Source of the DNA: Desmodesmus armatus
Taxonomy: Eukaryota; Chlorophyta; Chlorophyceae; Sphaeropleales; Scenedesmaceae
NCBI GenBank assembly: GCA_007449985.2
Contig: VIIQ02000229.1
Span: 62,001-126,000, forward strand
Direction: 5' to 3'
DNA: 64,000 nucleotides
Shown here: positions 1-14,000 of the stretch, in pieces
Layout: each line of letters opens with the position of its first letter
How positions within the stretch are numbered: position 1 is the first letter of the stretch
Position numbers and translations under genes: made by a program
The notes under the pieces: model-generated
What the model was told of the DNA's origin: nothing
Database searches by the model: none
What the model saw: only the letters and a program-made list of their open reading frames with translations

Positions 1-1467
1 TGCCAAAGACGAGCCGCTGAGCTGCTGTGCTGGCTGCCGGTGCTGCCGCCGCCGCCGCTGCTGCTGCTGCTGGCGCATGTGATGTGGTGTGCCATCACCC
101 TCCTTGTCAGCACCTCCAGCAGCAGCATCATACTGCCAGCCCTGGGGGCGAGGCAGCCAAGAGATACCTGCAGCAGGAAGGAGGTGGGGGTGCCAGCAGG
201 TGCGAAAGGGGTGAAGCAAAACAGACAAATGGCATTCCTTTGGTCGTGAACAGTTGAGGCACCGGCCGTGGTGTGGTCATATGTGGATCTGCTCTGAGAG
301 GGCCAGAAGCCACTGTCTGGCCACATGTACAAGTCAGAAATGCTGCGCCAGCTTGGATGATCCCACCGATGGTCACCCAAATCCCAGGAGGTGCCCGCCA
401 TGCGGCCCACAGTTGCATGCGAGTTGAACCCATACACCATGCATCGGGCCCATACACCGGCTCCGTGCACTACAGCTGTGCCATGCACGTGCAACTGCAT
501 AGATCAGCCGCCCCGACAAGCAGGGTAGCACGAAACAGGCAATTGGTCATTTCAGAACGTTCCCAACGAACCGATTTGAAACGCCCCGTTTCACACCCGG
601 CCTGAGCTCCCGATCGCAACAAGTGCAGTGCGATACAATTGCGCAGTGCAGTACTGCTGCGACGTTTCTGCAACCACGTTCCAAACCACAAAAGCGAAAC
701 GTTTGATGCGCGTTTTAGCGTACGTAAACGTCTGAAACGCGCCGTGCTGCCTTGCCGACAAGGGGTTGGTGGGCACCAAACCGTCAACTTTCGGTATCGG
801 TGCTGCACACCATTCAGTATTCAGGCCAATGGGCCATACCAGGGCCTTTTTTCCAACAAGGATGGGGGATCCCGCCAAATGTTTGCAGCATACAGGTGTC
901 CTCCCCCTTTGCCCCCCACACACATGCATGCACACTCCTTTGGCTTCCTCAACGTCCCTCCCTCTCACCTTTGTTGTTGGGCATCAAAGCACCAGGCCCA
1001 GGTGCGCGGCTGAAGCTGTTGACAGCGTCAGTACTGTGACTTCCCCCTTCCGCTTGCTCGTTTTACGGTTGGACGCACCTTCCATTTCTACACAAACAGA
1101 CACGCTCTCCCTTTGCGCTGCCAACACAACGTCCTTCCCTGTCACCTTCATGGCTCCCAGGCACTCCAGCAAGTGTCCAACAGCCTCCAAACTGTCACAC
1201 CGCAAGCGCACCGAGCTGATGCTGCCGCTGTGACTGCTGCTGCTGCTGCTGCTGCTGTGCTTGTCTGGATTGTGAATGTCCACAGAATCATCCTCACACG
1301 AGTCACAGCTGCACCATCCGGCACCCAACAGCTGCTGTGCTGCCGCGCTGTTTGACGGCAGCACGCGAGCTGTAGCAGCAAGCTGCCACAGCAGGCCAAG
1401 CGGCTGCTGCTGCTGCGGCTGCTGTGAGGCGCTGCCCGGCTGCTGCTGCTGTTTTGAGGCGCTGCCC

Positions 1468-1506
<39 letters not shown>

Positions 1507-3929
1507 GGCTGCTGCTGCGGCTGCTGCTGCGGCTGCTGCTGCTGTTGTAAGGTGCTGCCCGGCTGCTGCTGCTGCTGCTGTGAGGTGCTGCCCGGCTGCT
1601 GCTGCGGCTGCAGCAGCAGCTGCTGCTGCATGAGCTGCAGCCAGCAGTCGAGCACAGCGGGCAGCTGCTGCGGCTTTGTTGCCGCTGCCGCAGCCTCCAT
1701 GCCTGGTGCATGCCAGTAACACATCACCCAAATTGTTGCCGATGCTGCGGTCTCTACAACCAAAGGCTCCCCCTCCCCGCACAGCAGCGCGCTGCGCAGC
1801 AGCAGCTCCGGCAGCACCCAGCACACGGCCTGCAGCAGCTGCTGCTGCTGGCGGCTGTGTGCGTCAAGCGAGACTGGCATCCCATCCGCGCACCACTCCG
1901 CTCCATCCATCGAGGGGGGCCTCATGACTGCGAATAGAGCGGCAGAGAGCTCAGTCAATGTGCGGTACCGCGCTTGCAACATCGGAGGCCGACCCTTTGG
2001 CAGTGGCTTGGTGTCGTTGCCAAGGGTCTCATGACGAGATGCATCAAGTATGCCTTTGAGCACCCTATCATCGGCAAGCATGGCCTCTGCAAACCCTGGC
2101 AGGGAGTCTGGCTGCAAGCCGAGCAGCTGCCACATCCCAGTGACGTTGCCGTTTAGCTGCTGCCAATGCTGCTCTTTTACGGTGGCGGCTGCCCTTCCTG
2201 CTGCTGCGGACGCATCAGATGCTGCAGCGGCAGCTGCTGATGCTGCACTGCTGCCGTCGCCGCTGCCGCTGCCGCCGTCGCCGCCGCCACTGCCGCAGTC
2301 GACGCCGCCGCTGCCGCCGCTGCAGCAGCCACTGCTGCCGCTGCCACTGCTGCTGCCGTCACCGCCGCCGCCACTGGTGCAGCCGCCACTGCAGCTGGAG
2401 CTTGTATCTGACATTGCTGCTGCCTGCCCTCCGGACCCAAGAAGCGGTGCTGCTGCCGGGGGGATCGCTGTTGCAGGGCTTGCCAGGTAGGTGTGCACCA
2501 GCAGCATTGTGAGAGAGAGCTGCAGGTATGCTGCAGTGCTGTAGTGTGCAGTAACTGCCGCGAGAGTGATTGAGGAGAATGGCTGGGATCTGTTCTGACC
2601 GGCGACCCTTTGCTCAACCTGCACTCAAGCAAGGAAGGCAAGGAAGCATGGGGGAAGACGGTATGCAATGGCATCAGTACACTGTTGATGCGCAATCCAC
2701 ACAGTGCATGCATCGAGGATCTAGGGGTATACGTGTTGCTGCACTACGGGTCGCGCGTTGACCTGTTCAGCAGACAAGTGCACGGCCCATAGCACCCTTC
2801 TCTTGTCCTCCTCATCACCCAAAACCCTCCCTGAGAAAGGTGCCACTGACGAGGTAGCGCTCCCAAGTAACACCTCTAGCAGAGCATACTGCCCAACCAA
2901 AAAACAGAGCATACTGCCCAACCAAAACACCACACCTTGGATGACACCACTGTAACTACCCAGCCATCACCCTATTGAGGATTGCCGATATGGAAACAGG
3001 CAGCATGGGATATGTCTGACACCAAAGGTGTGGGGTGGGTTCAGGAGGTTCTGTAAGATCATGCCCGTTGAAGTTCGCTGCAGGGAAGCCCTTACCTGTG
3101 CCAGAACAAGAAACTGCTCCGGTGAACAGCTACGTCCTGCAGACTGTGCCACCGCTGCTGCCAGCTCGACAGCCTGCACATGGTGCGCAAAGTACCCCTC
3201 CGCTGCTGCTGCTGTTGTGGCGCTGGCTAGGCTAGACCGCCCAGGGTTGTGCATCCACAGTTTGTGCGCCTCCACCCACCACAGCAGCAGCTGATGGGCG
3301 ACCTGCAGGATCAGTGCCTGTCCCTGCTGCTGCTGTTGCTGTTGCTTTTGATCGCCCGGCTGTTGACTGTGCTGGGCTAACAGCAGCTGTGTGAGCTCCC
3401 GCTGTGCTGCTGCTACAAGCCCCAACACCCCTGTGTCCGCTAGCAGCCTTGTTGACAGCTTGGCAGCGATATTATTATGCTGTGATCCTAGACAGCGCAG
3501 CACTGCTGTTGCTGCTGCAAGCGCTGTGACCGCCCTGCTGCTGTAGTCCTGCTGCCTCCAGTCCCTGACACGTCTACGGGCTGCAAAAACCGTAGCTAGT
3601 AGGTGCATGACTTTGACGAAGCAACGAATTCTGAACACGACAGCGTCTGGTGGTGGCTGGACAGGAGCCAGGCGCTCTACTGCTGCGCACACCTCTTGCA
3701 GGCCAGGCCCTTTGAGACAGGCAGTGGTGCTTAGCATTAGTGGGTCAAGGGCTGGCTCTACGCCTTTCCAGCTGTCCAAACAGAGCATCTGTGTACCCAT
3801 TGTTTGCTTTGAACTAGTGATGTGCCTTGGGAAACGACAGCTGGCGTTCTTGATCAGCAACTGCAGATCAGACCTTTGCTGTACTACACCGCAGAGACAT
3901 GCATTAAGCGGACGTCGTAGCGCATACAT
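1..3929 (-). CDS. Gln-rich protein of unknown function, 3'-partial
   Basis: Three exons chain in phase 0 with GT-AG borders: 3929-3096, 2582-1146, and 141 to the window edge. I do not recognise a family. Exon 1 (about 278 codons) is Leu/Ala/Gln-rich and probably helical. The true start may be a later in-frame Met, at the segment beginning MGTQMLCLDSW. Exon 2 opens with a hydrophobic stretch, then a Ser/Gly run and an Ala run, a folded-looking part (LLGLQPDSLPGFAEAML), and a long polyglutamine section encoded by CAG runs. The last exon reads GWQYDAAAGG and then Gln/Arg-rich sequence. No stop is reached before the edge. The exon 1 donor (CACAG|GTAAGG) is strong. The 1-kb intron 142-1145 could hide a further exon. 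Confidence 0.55.
1395..1635. repeat. CTG/CAG trinucleotide-rich run
   Basis: Interrupted CTG repeats on the plus strand (CAG on the minus strand) encode the polyglutamine part of the minus-strand gene. Short units coding PGSxxQQQQ recur four or five times, which suggests expansion by slippage. Long open frames on the other strand here are by-products of the triplet repeat. Confidence 0.8.
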
Positions 3930-5783
3930 ACCGTTGATGTATTCTGTCAGTTGTGTGTTTTGCAGCAGGTTGGATCAGTCTGTCTGATCGCTGACCCGTT
4001 TGAAATGAGTCAAACCAGTCACAGTTGATAAGCTGCATCAACTGAGTCTGCTTCTACTTCACTGTTGCCCCTAGAACAGTGCAATCTTACAACTGGCGTC
4101 CTGACCCCTGTGCCATGCCAGGGGCAGCGATGCAGGGATCTCAATCTGCTGCTGCCAGGCTGCACTGCACAGCAGTGCAGTCACGTGGTGCACCCTCTGT
4201 GGAAGGGTTGTATGTGCATGGTTACGGCCTGCAGTGTTTTTGACGTTGGAGAGCGTGACATGCTACTGCAGCAATCGCCGGATGTGTGACACCCAGGATG
4301 CCACACCTTCAAAAGTTTGGCAGCAGTCGGGACCTCAACAGCCGCAGCAGCAGCCCAGAAGCACCATACTGGCAGCAAAGTTACAGGCGCAACGTGCAAC
4401 CAACAGAGCCACAACGCAGCAGTGCTAAGCAGGCACCAGCCGCAGCATCAACATCAGTCACTGCGGCGGCGGCAGGAGCACAAGCAGTGCCACTCTGACT
4501 CGCTGACATAAGCCACGCACCAGCAGCGTCATGCTTGCAACATCAGCGCAACTGAACAGCGCCGTGCTGCTCAGCTGACAGCTGCTTGGAGCAGCTGGCA
4601 CGGTGCCGTGCTGGCTGCCAGCCAGTGGGTGGCGGCAGCAGCAACAGCAGCAGCGCTGTACTAAAGCTACCCTCATCGGTGAGGCCTTGCCTCCGGCCCC
4701 CGGCAGTCGAGTTTACTCGCTGATTTGTGTGTGGCCAGCCGGTGGGGGGTGCGCCCCCCTTGGAACCTTCAAAAAAATAAAAAAAATAAAGCTACAGCGT
4801 CAGGCTGATGGGTGGCAGCGTCGCAACGCGACCTTGCTGGCAGCAAAACCAACAGTGATATACGGGTAGCACTATAGTGGCAACGATACCTGTGGGTGGT
4901 GTGCTGCCAACAAGTGTGTGGTGAATGTGCGCAACATGCCTTTTGCTACCGTAGCAGGTGCTGGTTCAGACGGGGTGTCCAGGTTGCACAAATATGATGT
5001 ACTCAGTGTTTGTAGTGTGGAGGTTTGTCGTCAGCTGCCAGCTCTGGCAGTAGCAGCAACACAAGGACACCCCAACCCCAAGGCCTTGCTGCGGCACACC
5101 TCAGATATCACAGGACATGTCTGCAAGCTGTGCCGACAACACACTCAAGCAAAACCAAACCATACCCAATCCCGCAGATCCCCCCAATATATACATGTGC
5201 CCGTTACAAAGAAACGACAGCGGCCGCGTGCGCGCACAGCAGCTGGGCCAAACAGATACTTCAAGTATCGAACGGTTCGATCTGCAAACACTGCGGAGAC
5301 CGGGGAGACGACCCACGGCAGATAGAGTGGACCAGACGGTCCAAACTCAGAAACACCCCATCAAGGTGCCCTTCACGCACACACAGGTGTAGGGTACCAG
5401 GGACAGCGGGGTACAGCTAAGACCGCTGGGACTACACTAACACAGTGCAGCAACCCTGCACTACACCTGGCAGTTGCACCACAACAGGACACCCCGACCC
5501 CAAGGCCTGCGCACACCCCACAGGGTATCAGCCTGTACATGGGAAATATATGATTGCGGTGAGCTGTGATTGTCACACGCAGGACCCGAACTCTATTCCG
5601 TGCACCACATGGTCCATCGTCACACAGTTTGTGTGACGTGCTAAAGTCAGGCTGTCGGCCACACCCCTCTGCATCATCGTTTCAACTGCCTATCTCAGTA
5701 TATACATTCAATCTTGATATACATACACTCCTGCCGTGTTGTTGCCTACGCACGTCGTAGATCGAACGCGCAACGAGCTATCG
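3930..5783. other. intergenic region between two divergent genes
   Basis: No convincing coding exon was found. It lies between the starts of the minus-strand Gln-rich gene and the plus-strand LRR gene, so both promoters should be here. It holds an A-rich stretch near 4769-4790 and two related stretches (near 5060 and 5470) with GGACACCCC..CCCCAAGGCCT. Confidence 0.5.
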
Positions 5784-7954
5784 ATGGACGCCCTTGGAGA
5801 GCTGGATGTAGTTGTAGGGGACATCTATGATGGTTCTCAGGGCTTCCTGCGTGGCGGGTAAGGCATGGCGCGTACGTACAGATGGATTTATCAGACTTGC
5901 TGTTCTTACTGCTGTCACCAAATTGTGTGGGTTTCGTGCACTTCTTACCGTCCAGGGACAATGAAGATCAGTCTCGTTTGCTTCAGCTGCCAGATCCATG
6001 CCTTCTGAAAGTCATGCAGTGCTGTGGCAAGGACCTCTGCACCCTGTTCAGTGCTGCTCGGACCCACAGCAGGCTGCACCAGGCTGCTGTCATGGCAGTT
6101 CGCAGCATCAAAGCTGTGGTGAACCAGCAGAGTGTAGATGGTGTGCCTCAGTACCTGGCAAAGCATGGCCAGCATGTGAGAAGCATCGACGTCCGAGGTC
6201 AACTTGGCCCGCGCGGGTATGCACAGGACGGTATTAGACTTCATCAGCTGCCGCACAGCAAGCTGCAAGGGCTCAGCAGGCTTGTGCTCGAGTCCTTGTA
6301 CGTGCAGCTGCATCCAGCCTGGATTACGGGGACCAGATCTCAGGGTGTGCTGAGTGCTCAGCCTGAGGGCCCCCTCAAGCGGCTGCGGCTCGCCGACTGC
6401 CCCCTGCTTGATGGGAAGCCGGGGCTGGCCGCAGCACTGTCGGCGCTGCCAGGGCTGCAACATCTCAGCGTTCGTGGCTGCACCGCAGGCGACGGGCATC
6501 TGTTTTCATTCCCAAGTGTTGTCCTGCAGGCTTTGCAGCAGCTGACGTCCCTGGAGCTGTCAGTCAGTGGGCTGCAGGACCCCCTAGACAACCATCCGTC
6601 CGCAGGGCTGCAGGGTGATGACCCTGACGGCCTACAGCATCTGCAGCACCTGACGTGCCTGCAGGAGCTGCGCCTGCACTTTGAGAACTCCTACACTGTC
6701 AAGGCCAGCATGCTCCCAGCCTCTCAGCAGCTGACGCGCTTGCAGCTGTCAAAGGAGCACAAGGCATCACTCAATCTGCATGCAGACGCCCTAGCAGATG
6801 TCCCTCAGCTGCGGCACGTTTCGTTTGCGGGTTGCAAACCCCGGATCGGCCTGCAAGGTGGCGCAGTAGCACTCGGATGCCTGCTATCGCAGCTACAGCA
6901 GCTGCAGCAGCTGACCCACCTCAGTTTGGACGACAGCTTGTATGTTTATTGGCAAGATGACCTGCCAGCAGCGTCAGCCTACTCAGCCCTGACAGCAAGC
7001 AGCAAGCTTCAGTACCTGAACATCAGCGACTGTTCACTACCAATCGGGGTGTGGCAGCACTTGTTCCCTGCTGGCAGGCAGCTGCCACACCTGCAAGGGC
7101 TGTGCATCTCACAGGTCTGTCGCCATCATGATGCGGCCTACGTAACAGCTCCAGAAGGCAGTCGCATTTTCAGCTGCTGCCCTGGGCTACAGTCCCTTGA
7201 GATATGGGGCCTGCTCGGCTGTCGCGAGCTGCTTGCCCCACTGTCTGCCCTCAGCAGCTTAACGCAGTTGACTGTGGGGGTTCCCAGCCCACCAGGGGGG
7301 GCCATCCAACGGTTGGATGTGTTGTGTCAGCTGACAGGGCTGAGGGACTTGTCTCTAAGGGACGAATGTGGGGCCGCAGGGTTGCTCCTGCAGCTGACAC
7401 AGCTGCGGCAGCTGACGCACCTGGAGTACTGCTGGGGGCTCCGTGCACATGAACGATTCAGGAGTGTGGGTTGCAAGGTAAGTGGAGGTGATATTCCTTT
7501 GGCGCCGTGTCGGATGTTCAAGGGCAAGACCAAGTACGGTTGATATTGTCAATTTGATACGATGTCCCGGGTGCGCTATGTTTCAGTGCTGGCTGCAGTT
7601 GCCAACTTGGCATGGCATGCAGTATGACAGCTCTTATGCTTCACGCCATGGTAACCATCGGCTGCATCACACAGCCTGCAAGCTCATCATCTCTTGTTCT
7701 AACCACTGTGTGACTGGGACTCCCAGCTCGGAGCTGAGCAAGAAAAGTCTGTATTCATGGCTCCCGGCAGGGCATTGCATCTTGCCTTTTACCCCTCCAT
7801 GTGGGCTTGCTTTGATGTGCAGGCCCCTGATGATGAGCCTGTGTGGCGTCAGGTGCTGCAGCACCACCTTAACCATGGTGGCCACAGCGACCCTGATGTG
7901 GCACAGCAGGCGGCTGCAGCCCTAGCAGAGTGTGACGTGAACGCCAAACGCTGA
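5784..7954 (+). CDS. F-box-like leucine-rich-repeat protein (575 aa)
   Basis: Exons 5784-5857, 5956-7477 and 7823-7954 join in phases 2 and 0 with GT-AG introns and give 575 residues. ATG 5784 is preferred over the in-frame ATG at 5882, which lies inside the 98-bp first intron. Near residues 32-65 the sequence LLQLPDPCLLKVMQCCGKDL.. resembles an F-box helix pair. From about residue 125 there are degenerate leucine-rich repeats of the LTSLELS / LRLADCPLL / LQYLNISDCSL type, about 15 in number. Family knowledge suggests a substrate-recognition or protein-binding role; the partner is unknown. The last exon encodes a short acidic/Ala-rich tail. Everything from position 6234 onward is duplicated at 17853. 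A TGTAA poly(A) signal lies 240 nt after the stop. Confidence 0.75.
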
Positions 7955-8193
7955 GTGCAGCCCCAAACTTCTGTGCCACAGCAAAGTTTGCTGCAGTGTG
8001 GGCCACACATCCCAGTTCTTGTAGGACGCCCGCATGTTGAACATTGTGACAGTTCAAATCTCAGGCGATGACCGCGTGTGGGGTGTTTGGGATGCAGTGT
8101 CTGAGCTATTTTGTAGCTGCTGGCAGGGCGTTGCCGGCATACTTGCTCATTGCAGATTGCAGTCGTGTTGGTGACTGGCGGAAGTCGTGGTGT

Positions 8194-8198
8194 TGTAA
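8194..8198 (+). terminator. TGTAA poly(A) signal candidate of the LRR gene
   Basis: TGTAA is the usual green-algal polyadenylation element. It lies 240 nt downstream of the LRR stop and is conserved in the copy-B sequence near 19780. Confidence 0.4.
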
Positions 8199-8559
8199 AC
8201 AAGTACAGTTCAACATTGTAGCGCTTTGACCTGTGTTGCGAAGGTCTTTGATGCCAGTTGGTTGCCTGATGATGCAGCCTGCATCCAGTGAATTTACAGG
8301 ATCTAGCAAGGAACCCACTGGCCCGACACGTGTGACACATGTTGACGTTCAGATGCATGTTGACGTTCAGATGTGAATGAGATGCAAATCCAACCGAAGG
8401 ATTGGGACACATCCTGCTTGCGACCTTGCTAGTGGCAAACCTTCAACACCACCCTGGTGGGTATCATCATGATAGCATGCCTCGGTGGTATGGCATGTGA
8501 CACAGTGTGTCCTTCGATCCATCAATAAGCTTTGTGACAAGAGAACCGCCGGCATGGGG

Positions 8560-9130
8560 TTCGCAGACTGATCGTGACAAGGGGTCCAGGCTATGTTCAC
8601 AAGAAACACCAGCTCCCTAAGCTCGCATTGCAGCAACTTGTTGGCACAACACCCTACTGCTCTGTGTGACACCAGGACATGCTGTACGCCCTGCTCTTCC
8701 CGCTCAACACCAAATGCCAGGACTACCTGTCTGTTCAGGAGCTGCTGCCTCTCCAAGCGCTGTTGCAGAGGACACCTACTAGGCTGCACAACAAAGCCAC
8801 CCCCCGCAAACAACTACAAAGCGACATCATAGATGTGACATAGATAGCCCCTTAGCCAAGAACTGTGTCGCACCCAGAGCTCTTGGACCAGACGGCTAGG
8901 AGCTTGGGCGGCTCTGCTGCTGCATGCATGCAGGTCCCAGCACACACCTGCAGCCACGCTGAGCTGTCCGAAGGCAGCTGCACCCACACCTGTCATCAAC
9001 AGCGAGCCTGACCACGAACGTTTGTCTGTTGAACTGCCCAAGATGGCAGGAGCAACACCAAAGTGCCAGCAGGTCCACACCATACTCGGCCATGTATGGC
9101 TGTCATGCAAGCGTCAATCAGGATGTGCCT
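8560..9130 (+). pseudogene. decayed plus-strand ORF fragment, copy A
   Basis: Counterpart of the better preserved copy at 20128-20699. Codons for DMLYALLFPLNTKCQDYLS can be read from about 8679, but an in-frame TGA lies just upstream. Copy A also has an 11-bp insertion near 8834 and a TAG at 8897-8899 where copy B has TGG (Trp). I do not recognise the family. Confidence 0.35.
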
Positions 9131-9139
9131 AACCAAAAT

Positions 9140-11096
9140 AGAGTCAGAGGTAGCACTGAGCAACAAAGCTACACTCACAAAGCTACACAGGTCTCAGCGT
9201 GCTCGCAGGCTGGCCTTGACAGACACCCAACACTTGCAACCACACTGTGCATCTCCATGAAACCCCTTGGCAACCACACTCCGCATCCCTATGAAACCCC
9301 TTCGACTGAGAAGCTCACACCCTTGCAGCTGCAGGACACCCCATCACAAAGAGAGGCGCACCAACCCTGCCGTACCCTGCCCCGCCCCCTTCACACATCA
9401 AATATTTCTCGTACCTGCCTGTCGGGTCTCACAACCCTTGCTCACTAACTGTTTTCAAAAGCACAAAGGTAGCAGCCTACTAGCCTAGGATCTGCAGCCC
9501 GACGCTGCAGTCCACACTATTATGAAACCTGCTGCCACCTTGTCGTGTCATCTCAAAAAGCTGACCCTCACCACCTGGCAACTACATTACAGTCATGCAG
9601 ACAGTCAAAAGCTGCAAGAACAAGACGTTAAGACACACCGTGCAGTCACACAGCCGCATGACATATAGCAGGAGGCTGGTGCTGGGTCAGGTGCAAAACC
9701 TGCGCCTCAGACCAGCCCCAATCACCCACAGAAAGAACCCGCCTGCACCAGCAGCTTTACCTGACTGTGTGCATGCTGCAAACACACACAGTATACATCA
9801 CTGTTGCAACAACAGCTTCAGCAGTGCACAAACATCACACAGGTGCACATCAGCAGCACATGACCTTGCCCTGAACCGCCTGCTGCGCAAATTGCTGCTG
9901 CCACTGCTTGCCGCAGCAGCAGCTGTGCAAGAGTGCGGTGCTGTGTGCCCATATGTGTGCGCTACACAGCGCGCGCATGCTGCCAAGAACCTGCACGGTC
10001 ACTGTGAAGCAAGGGCCACCTCTTCAGCAAACCCGAAGTGCCACCCATGTAGGAGGTGTGCATGATGTCGCCAGTAGCAGGCACCGCTGTTGTGCCAAGA
10101 GCCAGAGCAAGACTGCATGTTGCCTAAAGCCTGTTGAGCTTGACAAGCATACACACACACCCAACCACAAACTGCAGCACGACAGGAGTCCCTGATGCAC
10201 GCACACCTGTGCGGCGTGTGCGGACAGAAAGGCACCACACCAGTAAGAGCCAGCTGTGTCAGCTGGAGCAGTGTGCAGGCCCTGCCAAGTGTAACAGTCA
10301 CATGCCCAGCACGCCAAACCGTGAACAGGGTTGTGCTGCCAACCATGACATCTGTGCTTGTGGGCCGGATCAGTAGAGCCAGCATCACGCACCAAAGATA
10401 GGGTGCAAGAGCAACAACTCCCTCAAGTAGAAAACAGCCACACTCAGATACAAAAACCTCTACTTGGACACACAGCAAACACAGCACACAGCTCCTGACC
10501 ATCTAGCAGGCAGCGGTGTTGCAGCTTCAATCAAAGCTGTATGTTGCAGCTTCAGTCGGAGCTGTACAAGCTGTCCTGGAGCAGGGCGTGTGCATCATTC
10601 CACTAACCAATCCTGAGAACAGACATGAGGGCAGGGGCCCTCATCAGTCAAGCCGGCCAGCGTCCCGCCGCCACCACAGCCCACCATACACACCAAACAT
10701 ACCACGCACCAGCAGCCAACGCAGCCTTGCAGCTGCACCTTGAGCCAAGGCACCAACACTCCCAACACTTCCATACACACCCAGGTCACCTGGACCCGTC
10801 CCAACAGGGCTGTTGCTGGTGCTGCTGCTGGTGCTCGTCTCAGCACTGCTGCCACTGCTGCTGGCGGCTGCAGACAGCAACGGTAGCTCGGCAGAACTAC
10901 CGCCGCCGCTGTCGCTGCAGCGGTGCAGCTGCTTGCCCGCTGCTTCGCCAAACAGTACAGCTGTCAGCTGCAGCTCACACAACCGCGCAAGGTTGCGCAG
11001 CCCAACAACAGCACCGCTGCGACACCAGGTCGCTGTGAAAAAGCTGTTGCTACAACACCTACAAGACACAAGTTGCTGTGGTGACGGCGCGAGGCA
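9140..11096. other. non-coding stretch of copy A
   Basis: No exon with conserved frame in both copies was found. It includes the expected 3' UTR side of the minus-strand Ctr copy and Ala/Ser-coding GCT/CTG-rich sequence near 10.8-10.95 kb. Short open frames differ between the copies by indels. Confidence 0.4.
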
Positions 11097-14000
11097 TCAG
11101 CTAGAGCCGCAGCCGCAGTGGCTATAGCCCTCATTTACACCTTGAGTCCACCGCCACCGGCCAAACAGCATGCTGCCGACCGCGACACCGCAAATGACCG
11201 AAAAGAACATCGGCACGTTGAAACACATCGCCGCCAGCATCAGCAGGTACGCGATGCCAGCCAGAACAAACCGTGCCACGCCACGGATGACGTCCATGAC
11301 AACGAGATCGCGCTGCATGTACGCACCGACTGCACCCGCCAGCCCCCGACCCTTCCCCTTCTTGAAGGCGCCCTTGCGGCTATGGTCGAAGCTGAGGGCA
11401 CTGTCCGGCCGGGAGTCCCGCGGACCAACCCCTGCATCTCCGGCTGCTGCCCCGCCGCCGCAGCAGCCGCCCTTATCTGCCGCCGGGGCGCTGACCTGCG
11501 CCGGCGCCGTGCTGCAGCAGCTGTACGCACCGCCCCAGAGGCGTAAATCGTCGCCCTGTTGCGTTCCACGCCAGTAACAACGCCCTCGGCGAGCGGACCG
11601 CCGCTCTCCTCGTCTATGCCGCGCTGCGAGGCGGCAGCGGCGGCCGCTGCGAGGGCGCTACGGTGCGCGCGGCGGGCCCAGAACTCCGCCTCGCGCTTGC
11701 CATATATCATCTGCAAAAACTCGTAAAGACCCCGAGGAAGAAGATGGCAAACCATGCAGAGACGAGCTCGCCGGTGGTGCGGGGCGTCCAGGACTTGAAC
11801 AGCAGGTAGAAGGGCATCTCGTTGAAGAAATACATCTTCATGACAGGGCCTGGGGATGCAGGGCTGCCGCCGCCGCCGCTGTCGCCGCCACTGCCACCGC
11901 TGCCGCTGTCAGACGGGTAGCAGAACTTGAGGGTTGGGTCGGCCTTGCACATGGCGTGCCATTCAGTGCACTGGGACATCTCTGCAGTGGCAAGCAGAGC
12001 GGCACAGCACAAAAAACACAGGTGTTCAGGACATGTTACCATGGCCTGTGAGTGCTGGTGGGCCAACAAGGTAGTCCACTGCTTGGAGGCCCCCGTAGCT
12101 GCAGTCACCCCGCTGTCACCCGATTCAAACTTCAGGATGCATAAGTTCTCATCTGCAATTTTGCCTGCTGCCTTGGGCCACGCTACGACACAACATACTC
12201 CTTTGAAACCTGCTATATCACCCAGCGCCTGGTGCATATGCTGCAAGTGGGGGGGGCCCACTTGCTCTCCCCAATGCCCCCCTCACTTTTGTTAAAACAG
12301 CTGAAGGCTTCGAGTGCGATTGCCACCCACCTGGCATCTGGTAGCAGAGGTATGAGTATGTGTCCAGCAGGTCGCACTGCCCCCACTTCTTGCCCTCCTG
12401 CCAGCTGGGCATGCAGCGCTCACAGCCATCCATTGTCATCTCCTCACAGATGCTGCGGATCTGTGGGCGGGTGAAAGTGCAGAGTGAACTACCATGAAAA
12501 ATCAAGACGTGAATGGCGTGTCTATATGTATATACACCTATTGTGCTGCTGCTGTTACTGAAGCGCTGACACTCGTGTCGGGAAAACTTGAGCAAACGAC
12601 ATGGTCACAAATCAAACCAGCAGGAGGGGCCATGTGGCGTCAAGAGTGAGCTGCTGATTCAGGCAGATACATGCTGCTGCTTGTGTCACCGCCATGACTG
12701 CAGCACATGATACTGCCAGTGTTCCTGCCGGTGATTACTCCTGCTGTAGCTGCTGAAAGCACTGTACTGCCACATGCTGCTGCCGCATTGTGCTGCTTCA
12801 CTTAAATGCTGCCAGCTGGAACAGTGCTGCAGCATGCCAACGTGCAACTGCAAGCTCCAGTGGCAGCAGCAGCTCACACCATGCTGCTGGGGCCACGCTG
12901 AGCCAACTCCCAATGGTGCTGCCTATTGGTGTTGCCGCCGCCGCATGCCAGCGCGCACTGGTGCAGCTGTAAGAACAACGTTGCTGCTACCGCTGCCATG
13001 CGCTGCTGCTACTGCATGCACACTGCAATCTGCGGCAGCTGCAACGTTGTGCGTTGCTGTGCTTTGCTGCCTACCTGTGCATTGGCCTGCTCGCTGGTGG
13101 GGATGACGGTCAATCCAGTGGCAGCACAAGTGGGGACCTACAGCAGCGGCACATCACACACAGCAAACTTCAGCTACCTCTGCCAACAGCACGGTTTTTA
13201 CTGCTGTGTCGCTGCCGAGTGTAAGTGCCTCCTACCACCCCGGACAGTGTTTCGTGGGACAGTGGATCAAAACTGCTCAGGGACACTGCTGCTACAAGCA
13301 AAGGGCCCTCGCAATGCAGCCGATGGTTCTGTATCGCATGCTGCTGTCTCGCAGCTGCATAAGCCAGCGCAGGAGGTGCATGCACTGCGCCAGGATTTTG
13401 CTGCAGGACAGCAGGTGCTGTGCTGTGCTGGCTGCATGCTGATGCTGTGCATAGCACCTGCGCACCTTGCTGCCGGGCACACACATTGTTCTGAAGTTTT
13501 TGCAACCTGCAGGAGCACAGGAGCAGCACCACGTCAAGGAGTGGAAGTCAGCGTCCCGACTGCGTTGGTTTGGCATGCTGCTGGCTGGCTGGCTGGGGGT
13601 GGCGTGGTGTGGTGTGAGCAAGATGCACCAGCCTGACTTTGGCACCATGTGCTGCCTGCTGTTGAGATGAGCCTGAGGTACATGTAGCACTCAGACAGCA
13701 CATGCAGTGGGAGCTGCTGGGTGCGCATGCCACCTACATACCCCCCTGCACAGCCCATGCAGGTGCTGCTTACCTGACATCATGCCCATTCCAGTGTCAA
13801 GCTTGCACACTGTGGTCACGTGCTGGAAAGGGTCGCAGATGTCTGGGTTATTCTTGCTGACAGTTGCTGCTCCAGGGCCTCTGGAGTCCCCGTCAGGGCC
13901 TGCTCCGCTAGCATTGCAGGCCTTGGCCACTGAGCATGCTGCCATGTAGAACATGCTGCCACACAGGCTGCCAATATCTGCCGCTGCGCTAGACTGCGGG

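Noticed and set aside
1148..2713. Long open frames of poly-Ser, poly-Cys, poly-Ala on both strands in the CTG-rich region
   Set aside because: Triplet repeats keep all six frames open. Only the minus-strand polyglutamine frame is flanked by complex coding sequence and splice sites.
8367..8813. 148-codon minus-strand frame conserved in both duplicates (also 19944-20390)
   Set aside because: Its conservation follows from the recent duplication. It has no recognisable features, and the opposite strand reads more like protein.
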